Shown here: positions 1 to 8,015 of the stretch, piece after piece
Layout of the letters: every line of letters starts with the position of its first letter
Position numbering within the stretch: the first letter of the stretch is position 1
NCBI GenBank assembly: GCA_017521365.1
Contig: JAFXCT010000008.1
Coordinates: 1 to 47,328 of the forward strand
DNA length: 47,328 nt
Source of the DNA: Clostridia bacterium
GTDB lineage: Bacteria; Bacillota; Clostridia; Oscillospirales; Acutalibacteraceae
Reading direction: 5' to 3'
Program-made: the position numbers and the translations under genes
The notes under the pieces: model-generated
What the model was told of the DNA's origin: nothing
The model's input: only the letters and a program-made list of their open reading frames with translations
Databases searched by the model: none

Positions 1-143
1 ATGCTAGCGCATCTCTGTCTGTTAATTCGTTTCCGAATTACTGTTTGAAGTACTTTACTTCTAAAAGAATCTTCAAGGGTTTGTTCTTTCAATCGTTGTT
101 TAATTTTCAAGGTGCGTTTCGTGCTGCCGTTTAGCGACAACAT
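1..143 (-). promoter_or_regulatory. Leader of a leftward rRNA operon (16S gene lies beyond the left edge)
   Basis: Read on the minus strand, this transcribed leader carries the box CTTGAAAATTAAACAACG (94-112), the type of sequence found just upstream of 16S rRNA genes in Firmicutes. It is followed by a perfect 7-bp stem with a GAAA loop (23-40), probably part of the processing and antitermination region. No 16S sequence is present inside the window, so the operon itself is inferred from the leader and from the two very strong promoters behind it. Confidence 0.75.
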
Positions 144-149
144 TTATGA

Positions 150-178
150 AGTATACCACAAACTTCTCCGCTTGTCAA
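150..178 (-). promoter_or_regulatory. rRNA operon promoter P2 (proximal)
   Basis: On the minus strand TTGACA (173-178), a 17-bp spacer and TATACT (150-155). This is a near-perfect sigma-A promoter placed just before the rRNA leader box. With P1 it forms the tandem pair typical of rrn operons. Confidence 0.85.
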
Positions 179-256
179 CACTTTTTTTAAACTTTTTTCA
201 AAAACTCTTTCAAGCTCTTGTCTGAAGTTTTGCTGCGCTCTTGCGAGTGCTTTGCT

Positions 257-285
257 ATAATAGCACTAATCGCCGTGGATGTCAA
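257..285 (-). promoter_or_regulatory. rRNA operon promoter P1 (distal)
   Basis: On the minus strand TTGACA (280-285), a 17-bp spacer and TATTAT (257-262). It lies 107 bp upstream of P2 and both point left. Each is followed by an AT-rich stretch. Confidence 0.85.
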
Positions 286-362
286 CACTTTTTTTCAATT
301 TTTTTACCAATTTTAACGGTTTGTTAAATATAGATATTAATTAAAAGATTATGGAAATACTC

Positions 363-391
363 TTGTATATTTTGATAATATCTGTTATTAT
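363..391 (+). promoter_or_regulatory. Probable metA promoter
   Basis: TTGTAT (363-368), 17-bp spacer, TATTAT (386-391), about 50 bp ahead of the metA start. The resulting leader is only about 40 nt, too short for a SAM or T-box riboswitch, so methionine control would have to act at the promoter or elsewhere. Confidence 0.5.
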
Positions 392-440
392 ATACATTAT
401 TATTGTATCCTATTATTCTGCTTATTCACGGAGGGATGAT

Positions 441-1355
441 ATGCCGATTAAGATTGACGGCAACCTGCCTGCACGCAGCAGCCTTGAAGGTGAAAACATA
501 TTCGTAATGACCAACGAGCGTGCAATGACGCAGGACATTCGACCGCTTAAAATATTAATACTTAATTTAATGCCCACAAAGATTGAAACGGAAACGCAGA
601 TACTGCGCCTGCTGAGTAACACGCCTATTCAGGTTGAGGTTGAGCTGTTACAGACTGCGACACATAAAGCCACTCACGTTTCAAGCGAGCATATGCTTGC
701 CTTTTACAAGACCTTTGACGATATCAAGCACAAGAAGTACGACGGTATGATTGTAACGGGTGCGCCCGTTGAGAAGCTTGAGTTTGAAGAGGTTGACTAC
801 TGGGAAGAGCTTTGCACGATATTTGACTGGGCAGACAAAAACGTATACTCTACCTTCCACATCTGTTGGGGTGCACAGGCAGGGCTTTACCACCGCTATG
901 GATTAAAGAAGCACAAGCTGGACAAAAAGATGTTCGGCGTATTCAAGCACAGAGCGCTTGACCTCTACCACCCGTTGCTGCGTGGCTTTGACGAGGAATT
1001 CTTTGTTCCGCATTCACGCCACACGGAGGTTAGGATAGACGAGATTGCACTTGTCAAGGATTTGCAGATACTCGCCTATTCCACAAAAGCCGGTGTTCAC
1101 CTGCTGTCGGATATGCAGTGCCGCAACTTCTACGCCTGCGGACACGCAGAATACGACCGTGACACGCTGGCAAGAGAGTATTTCCGAGACGTCAACGCAG
1201 GGCTTGAAATTGAAGTGCCCGAAAACTATTTTCCCGACGATGACCCCGAAAAGGTACCCGTTATCAGGTGGAGGGGTGCAGGCAGCCTGCTTTTCAGCAA
1301 CTGGCTGAACTACTTCGTTTACCAGAGAACGCCGTACGACTTATCTACAATGTAA
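441..1355 (+). CDS. metA: Homoserine O-acyltransferase (probably acetyl-CoA dependent)
   Basis: MetA/HTS family enzyme that acylates homoserine for methionine synthesis in the cytoplasm. The start at 441 follows a strong GGAGGG site at 430-435. The frame stays open back to 351, but that part is an AT-rich hydrophobic stretch without a ribosome site and is not part of the family. The product is 304 aa, the usual length. The catalytic triad is visible: Cys142 in HICWG, His235 and Glu237 in GHAEY. Residue 111 is Glu (TGAPVE). In Bacillus-type enzymes this residue goes with acetyl-CoA use, whereas E. coli has Gly and uses succinyl-CoA, so acetyl transfer is inferred. The gene is a single transcription unit with its own promoter and terminator, divergent from the rRNA operon. 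Confidence 0.95.
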   Translation: MPIKIDGNLPARSSLEGENIFVMTNERAMTQDIRPLKILILNLMPTKIETETQILRLLSNTPIQVEVELLQTATHKATHVSSEHMLAFYKTFDDIKHKKYDGMIVTGAPVEKLEFEEVDYWEELCTIFDWADKNVYSTFHICWGAQAGLYHRYGLKKHKLDKKMFGVFKHRALDLYHPLLRGFDEEFFVPHSRHTEVRIDEIALVKDLQILAYSTKAGVHLLSDMQCRNFYACGHAEYDRDTLAREYFRDVNAGLEIEVPENYFPDDDPEKVPVIRWRGAGSLLFSNWLNYFVYQRTPYDLSTM

Positions 1356-1365
1356 TAAATATAAG

Positions 1366-1410
1366 AACACCGATGTATTCCGTTTGGAACACATCGGTGT
1401 TGTTTTGTTT
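1366..1410. terminator. Bidirectional terminator between metA and the convergent gene
   Basis: An 11-bp perfect stem (1366-1376 with 1391-1401) is followed on the plus strand by GTTTTGTTT. It lies between the 3' ends of two convergent genes and can serve both. Confidence 0.8.
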
Positions 1411-1415
1411 ATCAA

Positions 1416-2081
1416 TTATGCAAGCAGACCTGATACGAGGCCTTTGAGGAGAATTGAAAGGTCGAAGGCATCGGTCGGGACGGCGAAAACGCTGTCGTCA
1501 ACAGTGAAGGAGATATTCTCGAAATAGGTGTACTGGATTGAGCCTGTCTGAGCATCGGTTACTTTGAGCATTTTGAGGTTATCGCCGACATAGTAGAACT
1601 TGCTTGTGACCTGTGCACGGTCGTCAAACTCCTCGACGTAGTACTCAACACCGTCAACGGTTTCGTTATAGCTCTTAAGGTATCGGAGAACACCGAGAGT
1701 GATATCGCTTGCACCGCCGAGAAGACCCCAGAGGTCGGGCTCACCGATTACGGAAGCATCGAGCTTGACATAGAAGAACGGAAGGAAGGGCAGGATGCCG
1801 TAGATATTGTCGCCGTCGTAGATAGCACGGGCCGAAAGGAAGCCTGCGTTATATTCGTAGGCAAGCTTGTCGCCCTTTATGTAGACAGTATCGGTTGCGC
1901 TTGTGCGAAGGAAGCCAAAGAGATTGACGTCGCCTGCTTTAAGTGTAACGGAAACCTCTTTTGCGTTGTTGATTTTATCGAACAGAGCCTCGGTTTTATT
2001 GGTCTCGGCGGCAGATGCACCGAAGGCAAAGGTTGAAAGCGCAATTACAAGCGCAAGAATGATGCTGAGCGTTTTTTTCAT
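1416..2081 (-). CDS. Secreted protein of unknown function
   Basis: A 221-aa exported protein that I do not recognise as a named family. It has a clear signal peptide: Lys-Lys at residues 3-4, a hydrophobic core at about 5-20, and a likely type I cleavage after the Ala-Ser-Ala at 22-24. There is no lipobox cysteine. The mature part alternates short beta-like strands and polar turns (many Tyr, Val, Asp), loosely like LolA/outer-membrane-lipoprotein folds, but this is only an impression. The start follows AAGGAGGT with good spacing. It is monocistronic, with an extended -10 promoter upstream and the shared terminator downstream. The mature protein would act outside the membrane. Confidence 0.8.
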   Translation of the reverse strand: MKKTLSIILALVIALSTFAFGASAAETNKTEALFDKINNAKEVSVTLKAGDVNLFGFLRTSATDTVYIKGDKLAYEYNAGFLSARAIYDGDNIYGILPFLPFFYVKLDASVIGEPDLWGLLGGASDITLGVLRYLKSYNETVDGVEYYVEEFDDRAQVTSKFYYVGDNLKMLKVTDAQTGSIQYTYFENISFTVDDSVFAVPTDAFDLSILLKGLVSGLLA

Positions 2082-2108
2082 TTTGTTGTACCTCCTTGGT
2101 TTTTGGTT

Positions 2109-2117
2109 ATTATATCA
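2109..2117 (-). promoter_or_regulatory. Extended -10 promoter for the secreted protein gene
   Basis: TGATATAAT on the minus strand (TG at 2116-2117, TATAAT at 2109-2114). No good -35 is present at 16-18 bp, as is common for extended -10 promoters. Confidence 0.55.
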
Positions 2118-2199
2118 TATTTTCATTTATCAATTGTTACATAAAAGTAAATTAGAGTTTGTCGAGCTAATTCGCAATTTGTTTATACACTTCGATTAC

Positions 2200-2751
2200 T
2201 CACCGTTCTGATTTCAGCAAGGCGTAATAGCACGCATCGCAGATGCCTTGATTGTTCCAATCGGACTGACGCAGAGTGCCCTCGTATTTCATACCGCATT
2301 TTTGCATTACTTTGCCGGAATTGGGATTTCGGGGGTCGTGACGTGATTCGACACGGTTTACGCCGACAACGTCAAACATAAAATCCATAACCGCTTTGAG
2401 GACTTCGGACATAATCCCCTTATGCCACCACTTCCTGCCGAGGCAGTAGCCGATATGCACCGAGGAAACCTCCTCGTCCATACGAACGACCGCAATATCG
2501 CCGATTGGCTCGTCACCGTTTTCTTTGAGAGTTATAGCCCAGTGGTAACGCTTGTTGTCGGAATAGTGGGTTATCCATTCATCCGTTATTTTTTGAGTGT
2601 ATTCGGGTGTCGGATGGGTTTTCCACATCAGGTATTTTGTAACCTCGGGGTCAGACGTCCAGTTTCTGAATTTTGCCGGAGCATCCTCGGACACGTAGCG
2701 TCTTAAAATTAATCTGTCTGTTTCGAGCATTTGCGTTCCGACGTGGGTCAT
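2200..2751 (-). CDS. GNAT family N-acetyltransferase (RimJ/RimL-like)
   Basis: A 183-aa acetyltransferase of the GNAT_3/RimJ-RimL type, which moves an acetyl group from acetyl-CoA to a protein N-terminus or a small amine; the substrate is not readable here. The family opening LETDRLILRR is present, the central strand pair is HIGYCLGRKWWHKGIMSEV (the acetyl-CoA-binding region, with a degenerate Q/RxxGxG/A loop), and the C-terminal part has the usual NPNSGKVMQKCGMKYEG segment. The start at 2751 is chosen because AAAGGA lies 9 nt ahead; the longer frame at 2758-2760 begins right against that site. It stands alone between two genes for secreted proteins. Confidence 0.88.
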   Translation of the reverse strand: MTHVGTQMLETDRLILRRYVSEDAPAKFRNWTSDPEVTKYLMWKTHPTPEYTQKITDEWITHYSDNKRYHWAITLKENGDEPIGDIAVVRMDEEVSSVHIGYCLGRKWWHKGIMSEVLKAVMDFMFDVVGVNRVESRHDPRNPNSGKVMQKCGMKYEGTLRQSDWNNQGICDACYYALLKSER

Positions 2752-2770
2752 AATGAACATTCCTTTCTTT

Positions 2771-2813
2771 TTAACACAAAAGGTGTACCTCTTTCATCAA
2801 GAAGTACACCTTT
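2771..2813 (-). terminator. Terminator of the surface-protein gene
   Basis: A 10-bp perfect stem (2779-2788 with 2804-2813) is followed on the minus strand by TTTTGTGTT. It lies directly downstream of the minus-strand surface-protein gene, between it and the GNAT start. Confidence 0.8.
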
Positions 2814-2829
2814 AACTATTATACTAATA

Positions 2830-4335
2830 TCAGTCTTCTTTTCTCTTGACTGCAACAGCTGCGGCAGAAGCGAGGGCTACGACGGAAGCAAGGGCAAAGC
2901 CGAGGCTGAGAGAGGAGCCTGTGCTCGGGCTCTTGGAATCGTCCTTATCTTCTTCCTTTACATCGTCTGCTGTGGGCCAATCTGCATTTACGAGGCTGTC
3001 AACCATTGCCTTGAAGGCGTCAATCGTTTCGTTGATTGCGAAAACCTGAGCCTTTACAAACTGGCTGTAGTCGATACTGCCGAGTGCCTGAGCGGCGGTG
3101 CCGAGAACGGTTGCGGGAACATTGACCTGGTCAAAGTAAACGGTGTAAACGTTCTCACCGCCTTCAACGAAGGTTTCCTTGCCCGTCATCTTTGCGCCGT
3201 TGAAGCCTACGACGGATTCGTCAAGAACAAAGTCGTCAATGCCGTACTTGTCGGCAGACTGTGACTTTATGTACTGATCAAAGGTAGGTGCATAAGCCTT
3301 GACATATGTAAGAATTTCTGCCTGGGATTTAACGGTTTTACCTGCGTTTACTTCCAAAGACATTTCAAAGGGAGCTATATCGGAGCTGTGGTAAAGCGTT
3401 GTGTCCTCAAAAGCGGGTCTGAAAATAACCTCGATTTTTGCGGTGGTCTTCTTAAGCTGCTTGAGGGTTACGGAATAGACGTAGGTCTTGCCCTCTTCAT
3501 AGGTCTTTGCGTCGGACGGAGTAAGGCTGATAACTGCCTTTTCAACGTCAAAATCGTCATAAGAGATTTTTTCGTTGCCTGCAACAAGCTGAATCTTTGC
3601 GGTAATATCCTCAGCCTTCTTATCGAGGAAGGCCTTGATTTCGTCGTTCTTGAGGACTTCCTTGGTGCACATAACGTCGGTCATTTCGAGCGCAATCGTA
3701 TCAACGGGCTGCATTGCCTGCTCACCCTCGCAGGGAACGAGAGTTACGTTGACGTCGATATCCGCAATGGGAGCATCCTTGCCTGCGGACTTGACAGCGC
3801 CCTTGAGACCGATACCTACGAAGTTGTTGTAAACGTCGTCTGCTTCTTCACCGACAACAAGAGAGGAGCCGAATTCCTTTGCGCCGATTGTGCAAGCTTC
3901 TTCGGCATTAATCTTTGCCGTTGTTGCAGTAAGCTCGATAAGACCCTTTGCATCTGAAGCAAAGTCAAACTTGATTGTGAAAAGAGTCATATCAGCGTTT
4001 GTTGCGTTAGCAGCAGAGGTTACGTTGAGAGTAATCTTTCCGCCTTCTTCCGCAACATCAAAACTGCCGCTGACACCCTCAGCAGTTGTAACACCTGCAT
4101 CCTTAAGTGCATCCTTATCCTCGTAGGTGAGGACGATGGAAGCGTTTTTAAGCTCCGTATCCTTAGAAAGGCTTACGGTAACGGTCTGATTCTTTGAGCC
4201 GGTAACAGCGTTTGAAATGCTTGAAACCTTAACATAGGGGTTTTCGTTAACAGCACCTGCCGCAACGGAAACCGCACCGAAAACAAGTGCAATTGCCAAA
4301 AGAGCGGCAACAAGCTTGTTCATTCTGATTTTCAT
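2830..4335 (-). CDS. Large cell-surface protein: cohesin-like N-terminus, sortase-like C-terminal anchor
   Basis: A 501-aa exported protein. Residues 1-28 form a signal peptide. Residues about 35-150 resemble a cohesin-type beta-sandwich (VKVSSISNAVTGS, a mid-part with FTIKFDF, then strand-rich sequence), a fold used for protein-protein contact on clostridial surfaces; this is by pattern and not proven. The middle is Thr/Val/Lys-rich without a catalytic motif that I recognise. The C-terminus is an acidic linker, SPSTG, a hydrophobic segment of about 20 residues and KRKED, the layout of an NPxTG/SPxTG sorting signal. No sortase gene is in the window. The start has AAAGGA 10 nt upstream. A consensus-quality promoter suggests strong expression, and its leader contains two short palindromes. 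Confidence 0.85.
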   Translation of the reverse strand: MKIRMNKLVAALLAIALVFGAVSVAAGAVNENPYVKVSSISNAVTGSKNQTVTVSLSKDTELKNASIVLTYEDKDALKDAGVTTAEGVSGSFDVAEEGGKITLNVTSAANATNADMTLFTIKFDFASDAKGLIELTATTAKINAEEACTIGAKEFGSSLVVGEEADDVYNNFVGIGLKGAVKSAGKDAPIADIDVNVTLVPCEGEQAMQPVDTIALEMTDVMCTKEVLKNDEIKAFLDKKAEDITAKIQLVAGNEKISYDDFDVEKAVISLTPSDAKTYEEGKTYVYSVTLKQLKKTTAKIEVIFRPAFEDTTLYHSSDIAPFEMSLEVNAGKTVKSQAEILTYVKAYAPTFDQYIKSQSADKYGIDDFVLDESVVGFNGAKMTGKETFVEGGENVYTVYFDQVNVPATVLGTAAQALGSIDYSQFVKAQVFAINETIDAFKAMVDSLVNADWPTADDVKEEDKDDSKSPSTGSSLSLGFALASVVALASAAAVAVKRKED

Positions 4336-4357
4336 TTAAAATTCATCCTTTCGATTG

Positions 4358-4387
4358 AGCGTAAACGCTTTGGGGAACCGAGGTTCC
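4358..4387. promoter_or_regulatory. Two short palindromes in the leader of the surface-protein gene
   Basis: AGCGTAAACGCT (4358-4369) and GGAACCGAGGTTCC (4374-4387) are both near-perfect dyads lying just downstream of the -10. The first, read on the minus strand as AAAGCGTTTACGC, fits about 11 of 14 positions of the CcpA cre consensus as I remember it. They may be operators or leader hairpins; the sequence does not decide. Confidence 0.4.
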
Positions 4388-4399
4388 TTCCTAATTAGC

Positions 4400-4429
4400 A
4401 TTATAATACTGATTAGAAATATTTGTCAA
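4400..4429 (-). promoter_or_regulatory. Strong sigma-A promoter of the surface-protein gene
   Basis: TTGACA (4424-4429), 18-bp spacer, TATAAT (4400-4405) on the minus strand. Both hexamers are perfect. The leader to the start codon is about 58 nt. Confidence 0.85.
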
Positions 4430-4466
4430 CAATATATTGTGTATTTTACACTAAAAAGCCACAAAA

Positions 4467-5795
4467 TCAGTACGCTTTTTGTGTTTTTCTCTTTTTGCTC
4501 TGCTCAACGGAAAAATTGAGGTCAGTCGTGAGCACCTTCTCCTGCCTCGTGCTGTCCTTGACAAGCACGGGCTCACCGCCGTTTTTAACGCAGTCGGCAG
4601 TAATTACAACCTTGCATACGGTTGCCTCCGAGGGAATGGAATACATTATGGGAATAAGCGTTTTTTCCATAATGGAGCGCAGACCTCTTGCACCGGTCTT
4701 CTTTTCCAGAGTCATATCGGCAATTGCCTCAAGTGCCTCGGGCTCAAACTCAAGCTCAACATCGTCCATACCGACAAGCTGAGTATACTGCTTGACGATA
4801 GAGTTTTTGGGCTCCTTGAGAATACGGACGAGTGACTCTCTGTCCAGCTCGTGCAGGGCAGTCATAACGGGCATTCGGCCGACAAGCTCGGGAATAAGGC
4901 CGAACTTGACCAAATCCTGATGAATGGCCTGACCCATAATATAGTCGGAATCGAGCTGGCTCTTATCTCTGATTTCAGCCTCGAAGCCGAGTGCAGAGCC
5001 GCCGATACGCTTTTCGATTATCTTTTCAATTCCGTCAAACGCACCGCCGCAGATAAAGAGAATATTTGCGGTATTAATCTGGATAAACTCCTGCTGGGGA
5101 TGCTTTCTGCCGCCTCCGGGAGGAACGTTGGAAACAGTACCCTCAATAATTTTGAGAAGTGCCTGCTGTACGCCCTCGCCGCTTACGTCACGGGTGATGG
5201 AGGCGTTTTCGGATTTTCTTGCAATCTTGTCAATTTCATCAACATAGATAATGCCTCGCTCGGCCTTTTCTATATCGAAATCTGCTGCCTGAATAAGGCG
5301 AAGGAGGATGTTTTCAACGTCCTCACCGACATAGCCTGCCTCTGTAAGCGTAGTTGCATCGGCAATTGCAAAGGGCACGTCAAGGGTCTTTGCAAGCGTC
5401 TGGGCAAGCATAGTTTTGCCGACACCCGTTGGACCGAGCATAAGAATATTGCTCTTCTGAATTTCCGCACCCGAATCGCGGCCGAAGAAAATGCGCTTAT
5501 AGTGGTTATAAACAGCAACGCTCAGCACGATTTTAGCCTCGTCCTGACCGATTACGTATTCGTCGAGCTTTTCTTTAATCTGCATAGGCTTGGGAAGCGT
5601 GAAGGCACCGGGCTGAGCATTTCTTTTGCTCCCTCGGGTCTCCCCTTCTTCCTCAATTATGCTGCGGCACAGCTCGACACATTCGTCGCAGATAAAGACA
5701 CCCGGGCCTGCGATAAGCTTATCGACCTGGCTCTGGAGTTTATTGCAGAACGAGCAGCGAACTGCCTTTTCTCTCATATCGCCGTCTCTTGGCAT
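4467..5795 (-). CDS. clpX: ATP-dependent Clp protease, ATP-binding subunit ClpX
   Basis: AAA+ unfoldase that recognises, unfolds and feeds substrates into ClpP in the cytoplasm. The 442-aa product begins with the zinc-binding dimerisation domain (Cys14, Cys17, Cys36, Cys39), then the AAA+ module with Walker A GPTGVGKT, Walker B IIYVDEID, the pore loop GYVGED and the arginine-finger region. The ClpP-docking loop reads LGF where many ClpX have IGF. The tail is a short basic extension. The start at 5795 has AGGAGA 7 nt upstream. It is the last gene of tig-clpP-clpX, 24 nt after clpP, so co-expression with the protease is expected. No strong terminator follows; only a weak 5-bp stem is seen near 4440. 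Confidence 0.97.
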   Translation of the reverse strand: MPRDGDMREKAVRCSFCNKLQSQVDKLIAGPGVFICDECVELCRSIIEEEGETRGSKRNAQPGAFTLPKPMQIKEKLDEYVIGQDEAKIVLSVAVYNHYKRIFFGRDSGAEIQKSNILMLGPTGVGKTMLAQTLAKTLDVPFAIADATTLTEAGYVGEDVENILLRLIQAADFDIEKAERGIIYVDEIDKIARKSENASITRDVSGEGVQQALLKIIEGTVSNVPPGGGRKHPQQEFIQINTANILFICGGAFDGIEKIIEKRIGGSALGFEAEIRDKSQLDSDYIMGQAIHQDLVKFGLIPELVGRMPVMTALHELDRESLVRILKEPKNSIVKQYTQLVGMDDVELEFEPEALEAIADMTLEKKTGARGLRSIMEKTLIPIMYSIPSEATVCKVVITADCVKNGGEPVLVKDSTRQEKVLTTDLNFSVEQSKKRKTQKAY

Positions 5796-5819
5796 TGGTA
5801 TTTCTCCTAAAAATAAAAT

Positions 5820-6401
5820 TTATCTCTTGTAAAGAACCTTATCAACAAGGCCGTAAGCGGCTGCTTCTTCAGCGCTCATCCAGTTGTTTCTGTCTGTATC
5901 GAGCGCAATTGTCTCAATATCCTTGCCTGTGTTTTCAGCGAGGATTTTGTTGAGGTTGTTCTTGATTTTGAGGATATGCTCAGCCTCAATTGCGATATCG
6001 GATGCCTGACCCTTTGTACCGCCGAGGGGCTGATGAATCATAATTTCGCTGTTGGGAAGGGCGTAACGCTTGCCCTTTGCGCCCGAGGAAAGCAGGAAAG
6101 CACCCATACTTGCGGCCATACCCATACAGATAGTGGAAACGTCGCACTTGATATACTGCATAGTATCGTAAATTGCAAGGCCTGCGGAAACTGAACCGCC
6201 GGGGCTGTTGATATAAAGGCTGATGTCCTTTTCGCTGTCCTGACCCTCGAGGAAGAGAAGCTGGGCAACGACAAGGCTTGCCGTTGCATCGTTAACCTCG
6301 TCGGAAAGAACGATTATTCTGTCGTTGAGCAGGCGTGAAAAAATGTCAAACTGTCTTTCGCCTCTGCTCGTCTGTTCGATTACGTACGGTACCAAACTCA
6401 T
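5820..6401 (-). CDS. clpP: ATP-dependent Clp protease, proteolytic subunit ClpP
   Basis: Serine protease that forms the double-heptamer chamber of ClpXP. With the start at 6401 (AAGGAG 8 nt upstream; an ATG two codons earlier lies too close to that site) the product is 193 aa, the normal size. The triad is Ser98 in GMAASMG, His123 in MIHQPLGG and an Asp, most likely Asp168, in the DTDRN segment. INSPGGSV and the C-terminal AAYGLVDKV are also typical. No propeptide is evident. It lies between tig and clpX on the same strand, the conserved Firmicute order. Confidence 0.97.
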   Translation of the reverse strand: MSLVPYVIEQTSRGERQFDIFSRLLNDRIIVLSDEVNDATASLVVAQLLFLEGQDSEKDISLYINSPGGSVSAGLAIYDTMQYIKCDVSTICMGMAASMGAFLLSSGAKGKRYALPNSEIMIHQPLGGTKGQASDIAIEAEHILKIKNNLNKILAENTGKDIETIALDTDRNNWMSAEEAAAYGLVDKVLYKR

Positions 6402-6441
6402 TTTCATTTCTCCTTTTCAATATATACTGAAATTGATTTAT

Positions 6442-6479
6442 GACCGGCAGAAACTTTTGCAACAAAGGCTCTGCCGGTC
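6442..6479. other. Strong hairpin between tig and clpP
   Basis: A perfect 10-bp GC-rich stem (6442-6451 with 6470-6479). On the minus strand the following bases are ATAAATCAATTT, a poor U-tract, so partial termination, attenuation or mRNA processing between tig and clpP is more likely than full termination. Confidence 0.55.
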
Positions 6480-6521
6480 TTACAGACATTAAATCTTATT
6501 ATTGGCCGTTACGCTTTATGA

Positions 6522-7925
6522 TTATTCAGCGTCTTCTGCCTTTTTCTCTGCGGCCTTCTTGGTTGTGCGCTTCTTGGGAGCGGGCTTCTCCTCGCCCTCG
6601 GCAGCCTCTGCCTTGGGAGCAGCCTTCTTCTTGGGAGCTGCCTTCTTCTTTGCAGCCTTTGCGTTGTCAACGACAACCTTCATAGCCTTCTGTACGGAAA
6701 CGTCAGCCTTTACGCTTTCAACGGAAGCGAACTTCTTGACTGTTTCAAGGTCGATGCCGTAGGTTGTGGCAATCTTGTCGTACTCTGCGTTAACGTCGTC
6801 GTCTGTAACTTCGATATTCTCAAGCTTTGCAATCTTCTCAAGTGCAAGGCGGAGCTTAACCTGCTTTTCAGCCTCGGCTCTGATCTGCTCGTCGAGAACC
6901 TTCTCATCCATACCTGTGTATGCAAGGTACTGCTCGTAGCTGATGCCCTGAGACTCGAAGCGCTGGATAAAGCTGTCCTTATTCTGCTTTGCAGCCTCGT
7001 CAATGATGATTGCGGGGATTTCTGCCTTTACGTTTTCAACGAGCTGCTCTCTGAGAGCGTTTTCAAAAGCATCGTCGGCATTTCTCTGCTTTGCTTCGCC
7101 GAGCTCCTTCTTGATGCCTTCCTTGAGCTCTGCTATAGTATCGTACTCGCCGAGATCCTTTGCAAACTCGTCGTCAACCTCGGGAAGCTCCTTGAAGGAG
7201 AGCTTGTTGAGCTTGCACTTGAAAACAGCTTCCTTACCAGCAAGCTCGGGTGTGTATTCTGTGGGGAAGGTAACGTTTACGTCGAACTCTTCGCATATGT
7301 TCTTGCCAACAATCTGCTCCTCGAAGCCGGGAATGAATGCACCGGAGCCAAGAACAAGGTCATAATCCTCTGCCTTGCCGCCTTCGAAGGCTACGCCGTC
7401 AACAAAGCCCTCGAAGTTGATGTTTGCCATATCGCCGTCCTTGGCTGCTCTGTCGTCAACATCGACAAGTCTGGAGTTCTGCTCACGAAGGTGGTCAATC
7501 TCACGGTTGATTTCTTCGTCTGTAACCTCTGCAGAGGGCTTCTCTGCGCTGAGACCCTTATATTCGCCGACATCTGCATCGGGCTGAGTTGCAACCTTAA
7601 CGGTGAACTCTACGCCGTTGTCGCCGATTTCGACTACGTTTGCATCATAAGCGCCGCTTGCGGCTTCAATGCCTGATTCTTTGATTGCTTCATCTACTGC
7701 ATCGGGAAAAAGGTCGTTGAGAGCATCCTCGTAGAAAACGCCCTTGCCGTACATTCTCTCTACCATCTGCATAGGTACCTTACCCTTACGGAAGCCGGGG
7801 ATAGCAATATCCTTCTTCTGCTTGTTGTAAACCTTGACCGTAGCTGCCTTGAAGGTAGCGGCGTCGATGGTTACGGTGAGTTCCTGAACGTTAGCTTCTG
7901 CTTCTTTGATTGATTTTAAGCTCAT
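6522..7925 (-). CDS. tig: Trigger factor (ribosome-bound chaperone) with a lysine/alanine-rich tail
   Basis: Chaperone and peptidyl-prolyl isomerase that docks on ribosomal protein L23 and shields nascent chains. The start at 7925 follows TAGGAGGA; the ten residues before it in the open frame have no ribosome site. The 467-aa product shows the ribosome-binding signature GFRKGKVP, an FKBP-type central domain (about 150-245) and the SurA-like C-terminal domain. After about residue 420 there is an extra tail of some 45 residues rich in Lys, Ala, Pro and Glu, of the KKKAAPKKKAAPK type. Most trigger factors end near 430 aa without this. The gene starts the tig-clpP-clpX unit from an extended -10 promoter. 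Confidence 0.96.
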   Translation of the reverse strand: MSLKSIKEAEANVQELTVTIDAATFKAATVKVYNKQKKDIAIPGFRKGKVPMQMVERMYGKGVFYEDALNDLFPDAVDEAIKESGIEAASGAYDANVVEIGDNGVEFTVKVATQPDADVGEYKGLSAEKPSAEVTDEEINREIDHLREQNSRLVDVDDRAAKDGDMANINFEGFVDGVAFEGGKAEDYDLVLGSGAFIPGFEEQIVGKNICEEFDVNVTFPTEYTPELAGKEAVFKCKLNKLSFKELPEVDDEFAKDLGEYDTIAELKEGIKKELGEAKQRNADDAFENALREQLVENVKAEIPAIIIDEAAKQNKDSFIQRFESQGISYEQYLAYTGMDEKVLDEQIRAEAEKQVKLRLALEKIAKLENIEVTDDDVNAEYDKIATTYGIDLETVKKFASVESVKADVSVQKAMKVVVDNAKAAKKKAAPKKKAAPKAEAAEGEEKPAPKKRTTKKAAEKKAEDAE

Positions 7926-7957
7926 TTTTAAAATCCTCCTACTGTTTAGACCCAAGC

Positions 7958-7986
7958 ATTATAGCATATAAAAAACTAAATGGCTA
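7958..7986 (-). promoter_or_regulatory. tig promoter (extended -10)
   Basis: TGCTATAAT on the minus strand (TATAAT at 7958-7963) with a partial -35, TAGCCA, 17 bp upstream (7981-7986). The ribosome site of tig lies about 20 nt downstream. Confidence 0.6.
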
Positions 7987-8015
7987 TAGTTTTAATAATA
8001 AATTTTGGCATTTTT

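Noticed and set aside
351-440. N-terminal extension of metA with a hydrophobic, membrane-like stretch
   Set aside because: AT-rich promoter and leader sequence read in frame; a strong ribosome site and the family start at 441.
398-440. SAM or T-box riboswitch ahead of metA
   Set aside because: The leader is only about 40 nt and shows no such structure.
2731-3957. Plus-strand frames of 177 and 189 aa over the surface-protein gene
   Set aside because: No ribosome sites, low-complexity products, and fully antisense to a gene with signal peptide, promoter and terminator.
4851-5810. 319-aa plus-strand frame over clpX
   Set aside because: Shadow caused by codon bias; clpX is certain.
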